Assembly (NCBI GenBank): GCA_963819785.1
Contig: CAWFXW010000022.1
Location: forward strand, 291,953-355,952
DNA: 64,000 nucleotides
Origin: Palsa-504 sp963819785
Lineage (GTDB): Bacteria > Actinomycetota > Actinomycetes > Streptosporangiales > Streptosporangiaceae
Direction: 5' to 3'
The position numbers were made by a program, and so were the translations under genes. Of the stretch, positions 1 through 8,752 are shown in pieces. Within the stretch, counting starts at the first letter, position 1. The number at the start of each line of letters is the position of its first letter. Below the pieces are notes generated by a model. That model ran no database searches. It saw only the letters and a list, made by a program, of their open reading frames with translations, and was not told where the DNA came from.

Positions 1-1
1 G

Positions 2-559
2 GTGCGGGCCGATCTGGACCGGCTCGTCCGCTACGACGACGAGTCGATCGTGCACGAGCACTGGATCAGGCAGCGATACGACCTGGGCGCCGCGGCGAGC
101 TACGCGCCCGCGCGGACGGCGGCGGTGCGGACGGCCTGGCACGAGGCCGGGCACGTGGTCGCCGCGCTGCACGTCGGGGCGCGGTTCAGCTCGGCCAGCA
201 TCCGGCACGGGTCTGGCAGCCAGGGGCGCGTGCACGGGGTGGCGGGCGCAGGCCAGCAGGCGTTCGTCATCGACGCGGCGGGACAGATCGCCGAGCGGCT
301 GCGGGACTGGTCCCTGCTAGCCGGGGACGACGAGCTGCGCGCCTGGCTGCCGACCTGGCGCGACGACGGCGGTGACGCGCGGCGCTTCCGGCAGGGGATG
401 CGGGCGCGGTTCGGCGCCGACGAGGTCACGGCGTGGCGGTACTGCGAGCAGACGCTGACCCCGCACCGGCTGCGGGTCCGCCAGGTGGCGCGGGCGCTGC
501 TTGTGTACCCGCGGTACCTGCCCTACCCGGTGGTGGCGGCGATCGCGGACGGTTCCTAG
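2..559 (+). CDS. HEAGH-motif zinc metallopeptidase-like protein, 5' end possibly cut
   Basis: A 185-residue frame runs from a GTG at the window edge to the stop. Residues 47-51 read HEAGH, the zinc-binding and catalytic HExxH signature, followed by a hydrophobic helix (VVAALHVG) as in FtsH-type (M41) peptidase domains. No AAA ATPase module or third zinc ligand is obvious. The true start may lie upstream of the window, so the N-terminus is uncertain. The stop codon overlaps the stop of the convergent HAD gene by two bases. The substrate is unknown. Peptidase activity is inferred only from the motif and could be absent in a degenerate homologue. Confidence 0.6.
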   Translation: MRADLDRLVRYDDESIVHEHWIRQRYDLGAAASYAPARTAAVRTAWHEAGHVVAALHVGARFSSASIRHGSGSQGRVHGVAGAGQQAFVIDAAGQIAERLRDWSLLAGDDELRAWLPTWRDDGGDARRFRQGMRARFGADEVTAWRYCEQTLTPHRLRVRQVARALLVYPRYLPYPVVAAIADGS

Positions 560-1164
560 CTGGCGGACCGGTACCAGTCGTACCAGGCGGGGAAGCCCTC
601 CAGGGAGTCCAGGACCACCTCGGCGCCCGCGCGGGCCAGGTCCCCGGCGTCGAACGAGCCGGTCGCGACGCCGACCGCCCGCACGCGGGCCTGCACCGCG
701 GCGGCCATGTCCGGCGGGCTGTCGCCGACGTAGGCGGCCGCGCCGATCCGGCTCAGGACGGCCGCCTTCTCCGGCCCGTGCACGAAGGTGAACACCTCGT
801 CGGCGTCCAGCCCTACGGCCCGCAGGCTCGGCTCCACCGAGATCGGGTGCTTGGCGGTGATGATGATCACGCGCTCCCCCGCGGCCCGGACCGCGGCCAG
901 CGCCTCGCGCGCTCCGGGCAGCGCGGTCGTCATCTGCCCGGCGAGCCGCACGTAGTGCCGCCGGTAGGTCTGCGCGGCCGCGGTCCGCTGCTCCGGCGGG
1001 TACCAGAACACCAGCTCGTCCTCCAGCTTGAGCCCGAGCCGGCGGTCCACGGCGGCCAGGTCGATGTCGGTGGCGGTGTCCCTGGCCAGCCCGGCGAAGG
1101 AAGCCAGGATGGCCTCCCGCGAGTCGATCAGCGTCATGTCCAGGTCAAAGCCGACCGGACCCAT
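556..1164 (-). CDS. HAD-family hydrolase (phosphatase-like)
   Basis: This 202-residue soluble protein begins with the HAD nucleophile motif (FDLDMTLID, Asp7 and Asp9). It has a motif II region (VIIITAKH), a conserved Lys before the GAAAYVGDSPPDM motif IV, and a helical cap between motifs I and II. Together these indicate a Mg2+-dependent phosphohydrolase of the phosphoglycolate phosphatase/Gph-like type. The physiological substrate cannot be read from the sequence. It is followed closely upstream by an MFS transporter on the same strand and may share its transcript. Confidence 0.8.
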   Translation of the reverse strand: MGPVGFDLDMTLIDSREAILASFAGLARDTATDIDLAAVDRRLGLKLEDELVFWYPPEQRTAAAQTYRRHYVRLAGQMTTALPGAREALAAVRAAGERVIIITAKHPISVEPSLRAVGLDADEVFTFVHGPEKAAVLSRIGAAAYVGDSPPDMAAAVQARVRAVGVATGSFDAGDLARAGAEVVLDSLEGFPAWYDWYRSAS

Positions 1165-1182
1165 GTCCCTCCCGTTCCACGT

Positions 1183-2424
1183 TCACCCCGTATTCTGCCC
1201 GGCGCGTGCCGCGCCGCTGGCACCGGGATGCGCGCTCAGGCCGACGGCGAGCACGGGCAGCGAGGCGAACGCCAGAAAGAACCCGGCGATCACCACGATC
1301 ATGGCCGGCACGCCGACCGCGCCGATCAGCGCGCCGCCGGCCGCGCTGCCGAGCGGGAAACCGAGCGAGGAGACCGTCATCCGCGCGCCGGCCAGCCTGC
1401 TCCGCACGTCATCCGGGACGAGCCGCTGCATCAGCGTGCGGTCGAAGGCGAAGTACGGCGCGCCGCCGAAGGTGGCCAGGCCGAGCAGGACGGCCGCTAC
1501 CGGCAGGTCCGGTGCGAGTCGGAGCAGCCCGAAGAGCGGGGCGGCGATGGCGAGCGCACCGCCGATCCGCCACCCGACGGGCAGCCGGCTGAACAGCCCT
1601 GGTCCCGCGACCACGCCGAGCAGGGCGCCGACACCGGCGGCCGAGACCAGGATGCCGTAGCCGGTCGCGGTGACGTGCAGGAAGGTCCGGCAGTACACCG
1701 GGTACAGCACCGTGGCCATGCCGTCCAGGCACAGCAGCCCCACGCTGCACATGGTCAGCACCAGGACGGCGGGGAACCTGAACAAGATGGTCAGGCCCGC
1801 GGCGGTTGCGCCGGGACCGGCGCTGCGGACGGGGCGGAAGGCGGGGAGGCTGAGGCAGAGCGCGGCCATGACCGCGAAGCTCGCCGCGTCCAGGAGCAGG
1901 GCGAACCCGGCACCAGCGGTGGCGACGATGACCCCGGACAAGGCCGGCCCGGCGATGCTGGCCACTTCCCAGTTGGCCGCCAGCAGCGAGTTCGCGCTCT
2001 CCAGGTGCTCGTCGTCCACCAACCGCGGTACCAGCGACGCCTCGGCGACCTCGGTCACGGCGGAGCACAGCGCGCTGGCCGCCGCGATCACGTACAGGTC
2101 CGCGACGGCCAGGCGGTGCAGCCACAGCAGGACCGGGACGACGGCAATCAGGGCCGCGCGGACCGCGTTGTCGGCGGCCAGCAGCGGGCGCGGATCGATC
2201 CGGTCCAGGATGCGCCCGGCGACCGGGCCGCTTACCACCCGCGGCAGGCCGAAGCACATCAGCACGATGCCCAGCTGGACCGGGCCGGCCAGGCCGAGGA
2301 CCACCCAGGACAGCGCGACGGCGGTGAACGCGTCGCCGGCCCGGGAGATCATCATGCCGAGCCAGAACCGGCGGAACGCCCGGTGGCGGCCGACCTGGAG
2401 ATAGCGCTGAATTGTCTTCCGCAA
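1183..2424 (-). CDS. MFS transporter
   Basis: This is a 413-residue hydrophobic protein with about twelve predicted membrane helices. An N-terminal FRRFWLGMMISRAGDAFTAV segment is typical of MFS proteins of the enterobactin-exporter/macrolide-efflux (MFS_3-like) type. The cytoplasmic loop between helices 2 and 3 (GRILDRIDPRPLLAADN) resembles the family's loop motif with Asp-Arg. The C-terminus is short. It lies 18 bases upstream of the HAD gene on the same strand. It probably exports a small molecule or drug, but the substrate is unknown. Confidence 0.8.
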   Translation of the reverse strand: MRKTIQRYLQVGRHRAFRRFWLGMMISRAGDAFTAVALSWVVLGLAGPVQLGIVLMCFGLPRVVSGPVAGRILDRIDPRPLLAADNAVRAALIAVVPVLLWLHRLAVADLYVIAAASALCSAVTEVAEASLVPRLVDDEHLESANSLLAANWEVASIAGPALSGVIVATAGAGFALLLDAASFAVMAALCLSLPAFRPVRSAGPGATAAGLTILFRFPAVLVLTMCSVGLLCLDGMATVLYPVYCRTFLHVTATGYGILVSAAGVGALLGVVAGPGLFSRLPVGWRIGGALAIAAPLFGLLRLAPDLPVAAVLLGLATFGGAPYFAFDRTLMQRLVPDDVRSRLAGARMTVSSLGFPLGSAAGGALIGAVGVPAMIVVIAGFFLAFASLPVLAVGLSAHPGASGAARAGQNTG

Positions 2425-2636
2425 ACCCGCTGCCTTCCATTGAGGCTATTGGCGACTTTACCGCATCTGATTAATCATGGTTATTTCGGTCTTGGATCTG
2501 GGCTCGGACACGTAATTATTAAATATGGAAGGCGGTATGCGGATCACCTGGCGCGACGGGGCCGTGGCCGGGCTCACCGTCACGTTCGACGCGTTATGGT
2601 GTCTTCCCAGGGCTCGCGATCACCGGGAGAACCGCC
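2425..2636. other. AT-rich divergent promoter region between MFS and YjbR-like genes
   Basis: This 212-base gap separates divergent genes and is clearly more AT-rich than its surroundings (palindrome TGATTAATCA at 2468-2477, then TAATTATTAAATATG near 2515-2527). It probably holds promoters for both directions and possibly an operator at the palindrome. A 37-codon open frame starting at ATG 2537 after GGAAGG is possible but has no recognisable similarity. Confidence 0.4.
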
Positions 2637-2978
2637 ATGACGTGGGATGACTTGCTCGCATACTGCCTGGCCAAGCCGGGTGCCTGGCAGGACGAGCCGT
2701 GGGAAGGCGACGTGGTGGTCAAGGTGGGCGCCAAGATCTTCGCCTTCCTGGGTTCCGGGACCTCGGTGGGCGTCAAGTGCGGCGCTTCCCGGGACGCGGC
2801 CGACGAATGGCTGCTGCGGTACCCGGACGACGCTTCGGTCATGGCCTACATCGGCCGCTCGGGATGGAACACGCTACGGATCGGCGGCGCCATACCGGAC
2901 GATGAACTGACCGAGGCCGTCGACGCCTCCTATGCGACCGTGGTCAGCAAGCTGCCCAAGAAAGACCGCCCGGCCTGA
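2637..2978 (+). CDS. MmcQ/YjbR family protein
   Basis: This 113-residue protein has the MmcQ/YjbR (CyaY-like fold) layout. The N-terminal helix is MTWDDLLAYCLAKPGAWQDE, then come strands around DVVVKVGAKIFAFLG, the central SVGVKC strand and the C-terminal SGWNTLRIGG...ELTEAVDASYATV segment. Its length fits the family. The family is often annotated as DNA-binding on structural grounds, but its function is unproven. A GGGAGAA ribosome binding site lies just before the ATG. Confidence 0.8.
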   Translation: MTWDDLLAYCLAKPGAWQDEPWEGDVVVKVGAKIFAFLGSGTSVGVKCGASRDAADEWLLRYPDDASVMAYIGRSGWNTLRIGGAIPDDELTEAVDASYATVVSKLPKKDRPA

Positions 2979-3053
2979 GACATTCCTTTCGGATAGCGGT
3001 ATTAATAAGACGACTGGCCGACTCGGGCACGTACCACTTTTATAAGGATTACC

Positions 3054-3533
3054 GTGACAGCTAACGGCGGTGAGTATCTTCCGGCCATCCCGGCGTCGGC
3101 CGGGGCGCTGATCTTCGACCGGGAGGGCCGGCTGCTGATCCTCAAGCCGACCTACAAGACCGGGTGGACGATCCCTGGCGGCGTCATGGAGGCGGACGGC
3201 GAGACACCATGGGAGGCGTGCCGACGCGAGGTGCGCGAAGAGTGCGGTATCGAGATGACCGGCGGCCGACTGGCCTGCATGGATTTCCGCCGCCCGAAAC
3301 CGGGCCGGGCGGGCGGCATCCGGTTCCTGTTCGACTGCGGCCCGGTGGGCGAGGCGGACCTGGCCGGGATCGTGGTGCAGCCCGAGGAGATCTCCGAGTA
3401 CCGGCTCGCGCCGCTGCCCGACGCCCTGAGCCTGCTCCGCGGCCCGATCAGGCGGCGGGTCCGCGCGGCCGTCGGGCGCAAGGGGCTGGTCTACCTGGAG
3501 GACGGACGGCCCGTCCCCGAGGTGCCGGCCTAG
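3054..3533 (+). CDS. NUDIX hydrolase
   Basis: The 159-residue protein contains a full Nudix box: GGVMEADGE at about residues 42-50, then REVREECGI, fitting Gx5Ex7REUxEExGU. It should hydrolyse a nucleoside diphosphate linked to another group, with Mg2+ bound by the Glu residues. The start is a GTG preceded by AAGGA. The substrate class is not identifiable. It is a single-gene unit that converges on mltG. Confidence 0.85.
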   Translation: MTANGGEYLPAIPASAGALIFDREGRLLILKPTYKTGWTIPGGVMEADGETPWEACRREVREECGIEMTGGRLACMDFRRPKPGRAGGIRFLFDCGPVGEADLAGIVVQPEEISEYRLAPLPDALSLLRGPIRRRVRAAVGRKGLVYLEDGRPVPEVPA

Positions 3534-3570
3534 CACCCGGCCGCCGGCCTTACGCGGCCGGAGGCACCGC

Positions 3571-5142
3571 TCAGGCCCCGCCGTGCTGAGCGAGGTAGTG
3601 CTGGAGTTCGGCGCGGTACTGCTCGAACTGAGCCTGGCTCGCGGTGAACAGGGTCAGTTTGGTCTGGGGGTTCACCGTCACGAAGTAGAGCCAGTTCCCG
3701 GCGGCCGGGTTCAGCACGGCCTGGATCGCGGCGGCACCGGGGCTGTCGATGGGGCCGGGCGGCAGGCCCTTGTGCTTGTAGGTGTTGTACGGCGAGGTGC
3801 TGGCGAGTTCGGCGTCGGAGGCGACGATGCCGAACTTGTTCAGCCCGTATAGCACCGTGCTGTCCAGCTCAAGCGGGATATGCTGCGCCAGCCGGTTGTA
3901 GATCACCTGGGCGATCTTCGGGTAGTCGGAGAGCCGGCCCCCCTCGGCCTCGACCAGGCTGGCCATGATGATGACCTGGCCTTCGCTCAGGTGGATCCGC
4001 TTGGCCTCGGTGGCCAGCTTGAGCTGCGTCGCTTCCTGGCCGAAGCGCTGGACCATACCGGACAGCACGCCGAGCGCGCTCTCGTGCGGCACCACCTCGT
4101 AGGTGGCCGGGAACAGGTAGCCCTCCGGCTTGCCGTTCGCGTACGCGGGCAGGTGCAGCTGGGCCGGGTTCTTCAGGATCGCCTGGTACGCGCTGGCCGA
4201 GATGCCCGACTTGGCGCCCAGGTAGGTCAGGATCTGGCTGAGCCGCCAGCCCTCCGGGATCGTGACGGTGACCTGAACCAGGTTCTTCGGGTTGAGCAGC
4301 CGGGCGTAGGCCAGCGACGCCTTCATGTGCAGGTGCATGCCGTAGAAGCCAGGCAGCAGGCCGTTCGGGTGCGAGCTGTGCTCGGCGGCCAGGACGAACG
4401 CGCGGGAGCTGGCCACCACGCCGAGCTTGACCAACTGCGGGCCGAGGCCGGTGGCCGTCTCGTTCTGGGCGACCTGGACCACGAGGTAGCCGGTGCCCGC
4501 GCCTGAGTAGTCAGCCGGGTGGTACTTGTCCTGGTACAGGTGGTAGACGTACGCGCCGCCGATGCCGAGCGGGATCAAGATGACCACCAGCGCGACCAGC
4601 GGCGCGATCCAGCGCAGCCTGCGCCGGCGTGGGGGGCCTCCGTCACGTCCGCGCGAGCGGCGGGCGGAGCGGCGCCGGGCGGGGCGTTCGGGCTCCTCGC
4701 CCTCGCCCTCGTCCTCGTCGTCGCCGCCGAATCCGGGAACGAAGCGGCCCCCGGTGTTGTAGCGGTCGTCGTAGTCGTCGTCGTAGGGCTCGGGGTCGTT
4801 CGGCGAGTAGAACTCCTCGCCACCCGGGCCCGGGTCATGGCTGGCGGACGCGGGGTGCCATCCGGTGGCCTCGGGCCCGGAGTGGCGCTGGGTCCGGCGC
4901 CACGGCGAGTCCTGGGCACGGCGCGGGTCGGCCAGCCGCGGATCGTGGTCGCGGGGGTCATGGTGCAGCGGCTGCGGCGGCTGCATCGCGTGCGGCGGCT
5001 GCGGCTGCGGCGGCTGCGGCGGCTGCGGCGGCTGGAGCCCGCGGGACGGCGGCCGGAGTCCCGGGGAGGGCTGGAGGCCCTGGGGCGGCTGGAACAGGCG
5101 GGGGTCCTGGTTCGGCGACCAGGAGGTTCCGTTCTCGCTCAC
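3571..5142 (-). CDS. mltG: endolytic murein transglycosylase MltG (YceG)
   Basis: This 523-residue membrane protein cuts nascent peptidoglycan strands and is proposed to terminate glycan elongation. The first ~165 residues are cytoplasmic, Pro/Gln-rich and Asp/Glu-rich and of low complexity (QPPQPPQPPQPQPP). A single membrane helix follows at about 178-200, then an extracellular YceG domain. Family motifs are present: SLVEAEGG with its catalytic Glu, YNRLAQHIPLELDSTVLYGL, and the SPYNTYKHKGLPPGPIDSPG signature. The 3' neighbour in transcription order is intergenic DNA. Upstream it overlaps ruvX by four bases, as in other actinobacteria. The long N-terminal tail is typical of actinobacterial orthologues. 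Confidence 0.93.
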   Translation of the reverse strand: MSENGTSWSPNQDPRLFQPPQGLQPSPGLRPPSRGLQPPQPPQPPQPQPPHAMQPPQPLHHDPRDHDPRLADPRRAQDSPWRRTQRHSGPEATGWHPASASHDPGPGGEEFYSPNDPEPYDDDYDDRYNTGGRFVPGFGGDDEDEGEGEEPERPARRRSARRSRGRDGGPPRRRRLRWIAPLVALVVILIPLGIGGAYVYHLYQDKYHPADYSGAGTGYLVVQVAQNETATGLGPQLVKLGVVASSRAFVLAAEHSSHPNGLLPGFYGMHLHMKASLAYARLLNPKNLVQVTVTIPEGWRLSQILTYLGAKSGISASAYQAILKNPAQLHLPAYANGKPEGYLFPATYEVVPHESALGVLSGMVQRFGQEATQLKLATEAKRIHLSEGQVIIMASLVEAEGGRLSDYPKIAQVIYNRLAQHIPLELDSTVLYGLNKFGIVASDAELASTSPYNTYKHKGLPPGPIDSPGAAAIQAVLNPAAGNWLYFVTVNPQTKLTLFTASQAQFEQYRAELQHYLAQHGGA

Positions 5143-5681
5143 GCGCTTGCTCCCCCGCCGAGCGTGACCAGCTGGCCGGGTGGGTTACCGGTGGCGCGTT
5201 CGGTGTCCAAGGCGGCTTGCAGGAGCACGGCGGCGGCCGCGGCGTCCACCGTGCCGCGCCGGGCGCGGGAGTCCTTGCCGCCACGGCGCAGCGCGTCGTG
5301 CGCCTGCGTGGTGGTGAAGCGCTCGTCGACCAGCCGCACCGGGACGGGCGCGAGCCGGCTGGCCAGTTCCGCGGCGAATCCCCGTGCGGCGGCCGCGGCG
5401 GCGCCTTCCCGGCCGGACAGTGAGGTGGGCAGGCCCACGATGACCTCGATCGCGTCGGCGCCGGCCACCAGGGTGGCCAGCTCGTCCAGGTGGCCGGACC
5501 GGAGCACGGTCAGCGGGCTGGCCAGGATGCCGCCGGGATCGCTGCGGGCGACCCCGACCCGGACCGAGCCCACGTCCACGGCCAGGCGCACGCCGTCCCT
5601 CACCGGTGCCGTCTCCGGGACGGCTGCAGGGTGGCACGCCCGGGCAGGGCGCGGTGGGGCCCCGCTGGGGCGCAGAAGCAT
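5139..5681 (-). CDS. ruvX: putative pre-16S rRNA nuclease / Holliday junction resolvase-like YqgF
   Basis: RNase H-like fold protein of the RuvX/YqgF family. It carries VRLAVDVGSVRVGVARSD (first catalytic Asp), VIVGLPTSLSGREG and VDERFTT followed by the C-terminal DAAAAAVLLQ Asp motif. Family members process the 16S rRNA 5' end; a Holliday-junction role is less certain. The drawn ATG at 5681 gives 180 residues with an unconserved N-terminal extension. A GTG at 5603 preceded by GGAG would give 154 residues and start right at the conserved domain, and may be the true start. It sits between alaS and mltG, which it overlaps by 4 bases, so co-expression is likely. Confidence 0.9.
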   Translation of the reverse strand: MLLRPSGAPPRPARACHPAAVPETAPVRDGVRLAVDVGSVRVGVARSDPGGILASPLTVLRSGHLDELATLVAGADAIEVIVGLPTSLSGREGAAAAAARGFAAELASRLAPVPVRLVDERFTTTQAHDALRRGGKDSRARRGTVDAAAAAVLLQAALDTERATGNPPGQLVTLGGGASA

Positions 5682-5690
5682 GGCAATACG

Positions 5691-8408
5691 TTACCCAGCC
5701 GACCCGTGTATGTCCCGCAAAGCGGCACGAACAGCACCAAACGCCTCATCGACCGCGCTCGAGTCCGGCGCCAGCGGGGCGCCGCCGCCCTGGGCCACGT
5801 CGGGCCGCCCGCCGCCACCGCCGCCAAGCGCCCGCGCGGCGACCCCGACCAGGGTGCCGGCCGACAGCCCGAAGCCCCGGCCCGCCTCGTTGACCGCGAT
5901 GACCACCACCGGCCGGTCCGCGGGCACGCCGATGACCATGACCACCGCGGGCTGGCTGCGCGGCATCCGGCCGCGCACGTCCAGGGCGAGCTTGCGGATG
6001 TCGTCGGCCTCGGTGCCGTCGGGCACGCAGTGCGCGACCAGGGCCATGCCGCTGATTTCCTCCGCGCTGGCCGCGATCTGGTCGGCCGACTCGAGCAGGC
6101 GGGCGGCGCGCAGCCGCTGTAGCTCGCGCTCGGCGTCGCGGAGCCGGGTCAGCACGCCGGAGATGCGCTCGGGGAGCTGCTCGCGAGGCGCCTTGAGCTG
6201 CTCGCTGAGCTGGTTGACCAGCACGCTCTCCCGGGCCAGGAAGCGGAACGCGTCCAGGCCGACGAGCGCCTCGATCCTTCTCACCCCGGACCCGATCGAC
6301 GCCTCGCCGAGCACCTTGACCAGGCCGAGCTGACCGGAGCGGACCACGTGCGTGCCGCCGCACAGCTCCCGGGAGTAGTCCCCGACCTCGACCACCCGGA
6401 CCCGGTCGCCGTACTTCTCGCCGAACAGGGCCAGCGCCCCCATCTCGCGGGCTTCCTCCTGCGAGGTGTAGTAGGCGTGCACGTCCAGGTCGTTGACCAG
6501 GACCGCGTTGACCTCGTCCTCGCTGTCCCGCAGCACGCTCGCCGGGACCGCCCCCTGGGCGGTGAAGTCGAACCGGAGCCGGCCGGGCGAGTTCTCCGAA
6601 CCGGCCTGGGCCGCGGACTCCCCCAGCGCGTTGCGCAGCGCCCGGTGGACCAGGTGGGTCGCGGTGTGCGACCGGGACAGCGCCCGGCGGCGCTCGATGT
6701 CGATCTCGGCGTGCGCGGGCGCGCCGGTGATGATCTCACCGGAGCGGACCTTGCCGCGGTGCACGATGAGCCCGGTCAGCGGGATCTGCACGTCGGAGAC
6801 GTCGACGGTGCTGCCGTCGGTGGTGATCAGCCCGCTGTCCGCGAGCTGGCCGCCGCCTTCGGCGTAGAACGGGGTGCGGTCCAGCACTACGTCCACCTCG
6901 GTGCCCGCGCCCGCGCTCGGGACCGGGATGCCATCCACCAGCAGGCCCAGGATGGTGGCCTCGCCGGAGATCTGGTCGTAGCCGGTGAAGGTCACCGAGC
7001 CGGACCGCTCGAGCAGGTCCGCGAACACCGAGATGTCGACATTTCCGGTCTTCTTCTCGGCCGCGTCCTTCTTCGCGCGCTCGCGCTGCTCGGTCATCAG
7101 CCGGCGGAAGCCGTCCTCGTCGACGGACAGGCCCTGCTCGCTGGCCATCTCCAGGGTCAGGTCGATCGGGAAGCCGTAGGTGTCGTGCAGCTGGAAGGCC
7201 TGCTCCCCCGAGATGTTGGGCCGGTTCTTGCGCTTGTTCTCCTCGACCGCGGCCTCGAAGATCGCGGTGCCGGTGCGCAGGGTGCTGGCGAAGGCCGCTT
7301 CCTCGGCGTCCATCACCGTGTGGATGTTCGCCGCGTCCCGGCGCAGTTCGGGATACAGCGAGGCCATGGCCTCGATGGCGACCTTCGTTAGGTCGTGGAT
7401 GAAGTGCTCGCTGGTCTGGGTGCCGCCGCCGCGCTGGGCACCGGAGAGCAGCCGCAGGTTCCTGATGCTGCGGCGCATGATGCGTCGCAGCACGTAGCCG
7501 CGGCCCTCGTTGCTCGGCAGCACCCCGTCCTCGATCAGCATCACCGCGCTGCGCACGTGGTCGGCGATCACGCGCAGGGCCACGTCGGCCTTGTGGTCAC
7601 GGCCGTAGCTCTGCTCGGTCAGTTCGGCGGCCCGGTCGAGGATCTTCCATGTGGTGTCGATCTCGTACAGGTTGTCCACACCCTGCAAGATGGCGGCCAT
7701 CCGCTCCAGGCCCATCCCGGTGTCGACGTTCTTGGACGGCAGCGGCCCCTCGACGTCGAAGTCGTCCTTGGCCCGGAACTTGCTGATGCTGTCCTGCATG
7801 AAGACCAGGTTCCAGACCTCGAGGAAGCGGTCCTCGTCGGCCTCCGGGCCGCCGTCGCGGCCGTACTCGGGCCCGCGGTCGTAGTAGATCTCCGAGCAGG
7901 GGCCGCCCGGGCCGGGCACGCCCATGCTCCAGTAGTTGTCGTTCAGGCCACGGGCCTGGATCCGGTGCTCGGGCAGGCCGATCTGGTCCCGCCAGATCGT
8001 GGCCGCCTCGTCGTCGCCATGCAGGACCGTGGCCCACAGCTTGCTCTCCGGGAACCCGAACCCGCCGTCGGCCTCGGACTTGGTCAGCAGCTCCCAGGCG
8101 AACCTGATCGCGCCTTCCTTGAAGTAGTCACCGAACGACCAGTTGCCGAGCATCTGGAAGAACGTGGCGTGCCGGGTGGTCTTGCCGACCTCCTCGATAT
8201 CCAGCGTGCGCACGCACTTCTGCACGTCAGCGGCCCGCTTCCAGGGTGGCGTCTGCTGGCCGAGCAGGTACGGCTTGAACGGCTGCATGCCGGCGATGAC
8301 GAACAGCACCGTGGGATCTTCGGCGACCAGGGAGGCCGAGGGGACGATGGCGTGTCCCTGCTGCTTGAAATAGGCAAGGAAGCGGCGGGCGATCTCTGCC
8401 GACTCCAT
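5691..8408 (-). CDS. alaS: alanyl-tRNA synthetase
   Basis: This 905-residue class II synthetase charges tRNA-Ala with alanine. The N-terminal catalytic core shows TRHATFFQMLGNWSFGDYFK and KNVDTGMGLERM (motif 3). The middle carries the editing domain with SHTATHLVHRAL (HxxxH) and CGGTHV zinc ligands, which removes mischarged Ser and Gly. The C-terminal DHHA1-type Gly-rich domain ends with GGGGGGRPDVAQGGG. The length fits complete bacterial AlaRS. Its ATG overlaps the stop of the upstream DUF6167-like gene (TAATG), which suggests translational coupling. Confidence 0.97.
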   Translation of the reverse strand: MESAEIARRFLAYFKQQGHAIVPSASLVAEDPTVLFVIAGMQPFKPYLLGQQTPPWKRAADVQKCVRTLDIEEVGKTTRHATFFQMLGNWSFGDYFKEGAIRFAWELLTKSEADGGFGFPESKLWATVLHGDDEAATIWRDQIGLPEHRIQARGLNDNYWSMGVPGPGGPCSEIYYDRGPEYGRDGGPEADEDRFLEVWNLVFMQDSISKFRAKDDFDVEGPLPSKNVDTGMGLERMAAILQGVDNLYEIDTTWKILDRAAELTEQSYGRDHKADVALRVIADHVRSAVMLIEDGVLPSNEGRGYVLRRIMRRSIRNLRLLSGAQRGGGTQTSEHFIHDLTKVAIEAMASLYPELRRDAANIHTVMDAEEAAFASTLRTGTAIFEAAVEENKRKNRPNISGEQAFQLHDTYGFPIDLTLEMASEQGLSVDEDGFRRLMTEQRERAKKDAAEKKTGNVDISVFADLLERSGSVTFTGYDQISGEATILGLLVDGIPVPSAGAGTEVDVVLDRTPFYAEGGGQLADSGLITTDGSTVDVSDVQIPLTGLIVHRGKVRSGEIITGAPAHAEIDIERRRALSRSHTATHLVHRALRNALGESAAQAGSENSPGRLRFDFTAQGAVPASVLRDSEDEVNAVLVNDLDVHAYYTSQEEAREMGALALFGEKYGDRVRVVEVGDYSRELCGGTHVVRSGQLGLVKVLGEASIGSGVRRIEALVGLDAFRFLARESVLVNQLSEQLKAPREQLPERISGVLTRLRDAERELQRLRAARLLESADQIAASAEEISGMALVAHCVPDGTEADDIRKLALDVRGRMPRSQPAVVMVIGVPADRPVVVIAVNEAGRGFGLSAGTLVGVAARALGGGGGGRPDVAQGGGAPLAPDSSAVDEAFGAVRAALRDIHGSAG

Positions 8409-8752
8409 TAGTGGCCATCCTTGGGTTCGTGGGTCATTGACTGATCTGTTGGGAGAGTCTGAGCTGTTGAGAGAGTCTGAGCTGTTGAGAGGGTAGAGCT
8501 TGCGGCGGCTGCATGACGCTCCGTATACAGGTCCATGCCTTCGCGCACGTCGCGGGTGAACCGGTAGGTCTCCCTGGCCGCCTTGATGGCGGCGCGCCGT
8601 GCGCTCTGCGCGCTTCGTGTGCCCTGGCCGAGGGCGGCGGGGGGCGCGGGGTTAAGGCTGGCAGACAGGCGGCGGCCGACCGCGGAGACACGCCGGTAGC
8701 CGTAGATGCCGCTCGCCGCGCCGACGGCCAGCCAGAAGCCGCGGCGGATCAT
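8408..8752 (-). CDS. small membrane-associated protein, DUF6167-like
   Basis: This 114-residue protein has an N-terminal hydrophobic segment (FWLAVGAASGIYGYRRV) and an Arg/Ala-rich helical body. It matches in size and position the DUF6167 proteins found before alaS in actinomycetes; that assignment rests on context and general likeness. The C-terminus carries a repeat (TLSTAQ twice) encoded by an 18-bp minisatellite. Its start overlaps the stop of the DUF948-like gene and its stop overlaps alaS, so the three are likely co-translated. Function unknown. Confidence 0.65.
   Translation of the reverse strand: MIRRGFWLAVGAASGIYGYRRVSAVGRRLSASLNPAPPAALGQGTRSAQSARRAAIKAARETYRFTRDVREGMDLYTERHAAAASSTLSTAQTLSTAQTLPTDQSMTHEPKDGH
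8446..8499. repeat. 18-bp tandem minisatellite (about 3 copies)
   Basis: Units of the form CTGTTGRGAGAGTCTGAG start at 8446, 8464 and 8482. The third copy is degenerate. The repeat lies in frame near the 3' end of the DUF6167-like gene and encodes the TLSTAQ repeat. Since 18 is a multiple of three, copy-number changes would not break the frame. Confidence 0.8.

Noticed and set aside
433..2640. Long open frame on the + strand opposite the HAD and MFS genes
   Set aside because: Its translation is Gly/Arg/Gln-rich without domains and mirrors the codon bias of the two real minus-strand genes; it is a high-GC shadow.
4519..6333. Long + strand frames opposite mltG, ruvX and alaS
   Set aside because: They have no family features and lie fully antisense to well-conserved genes.
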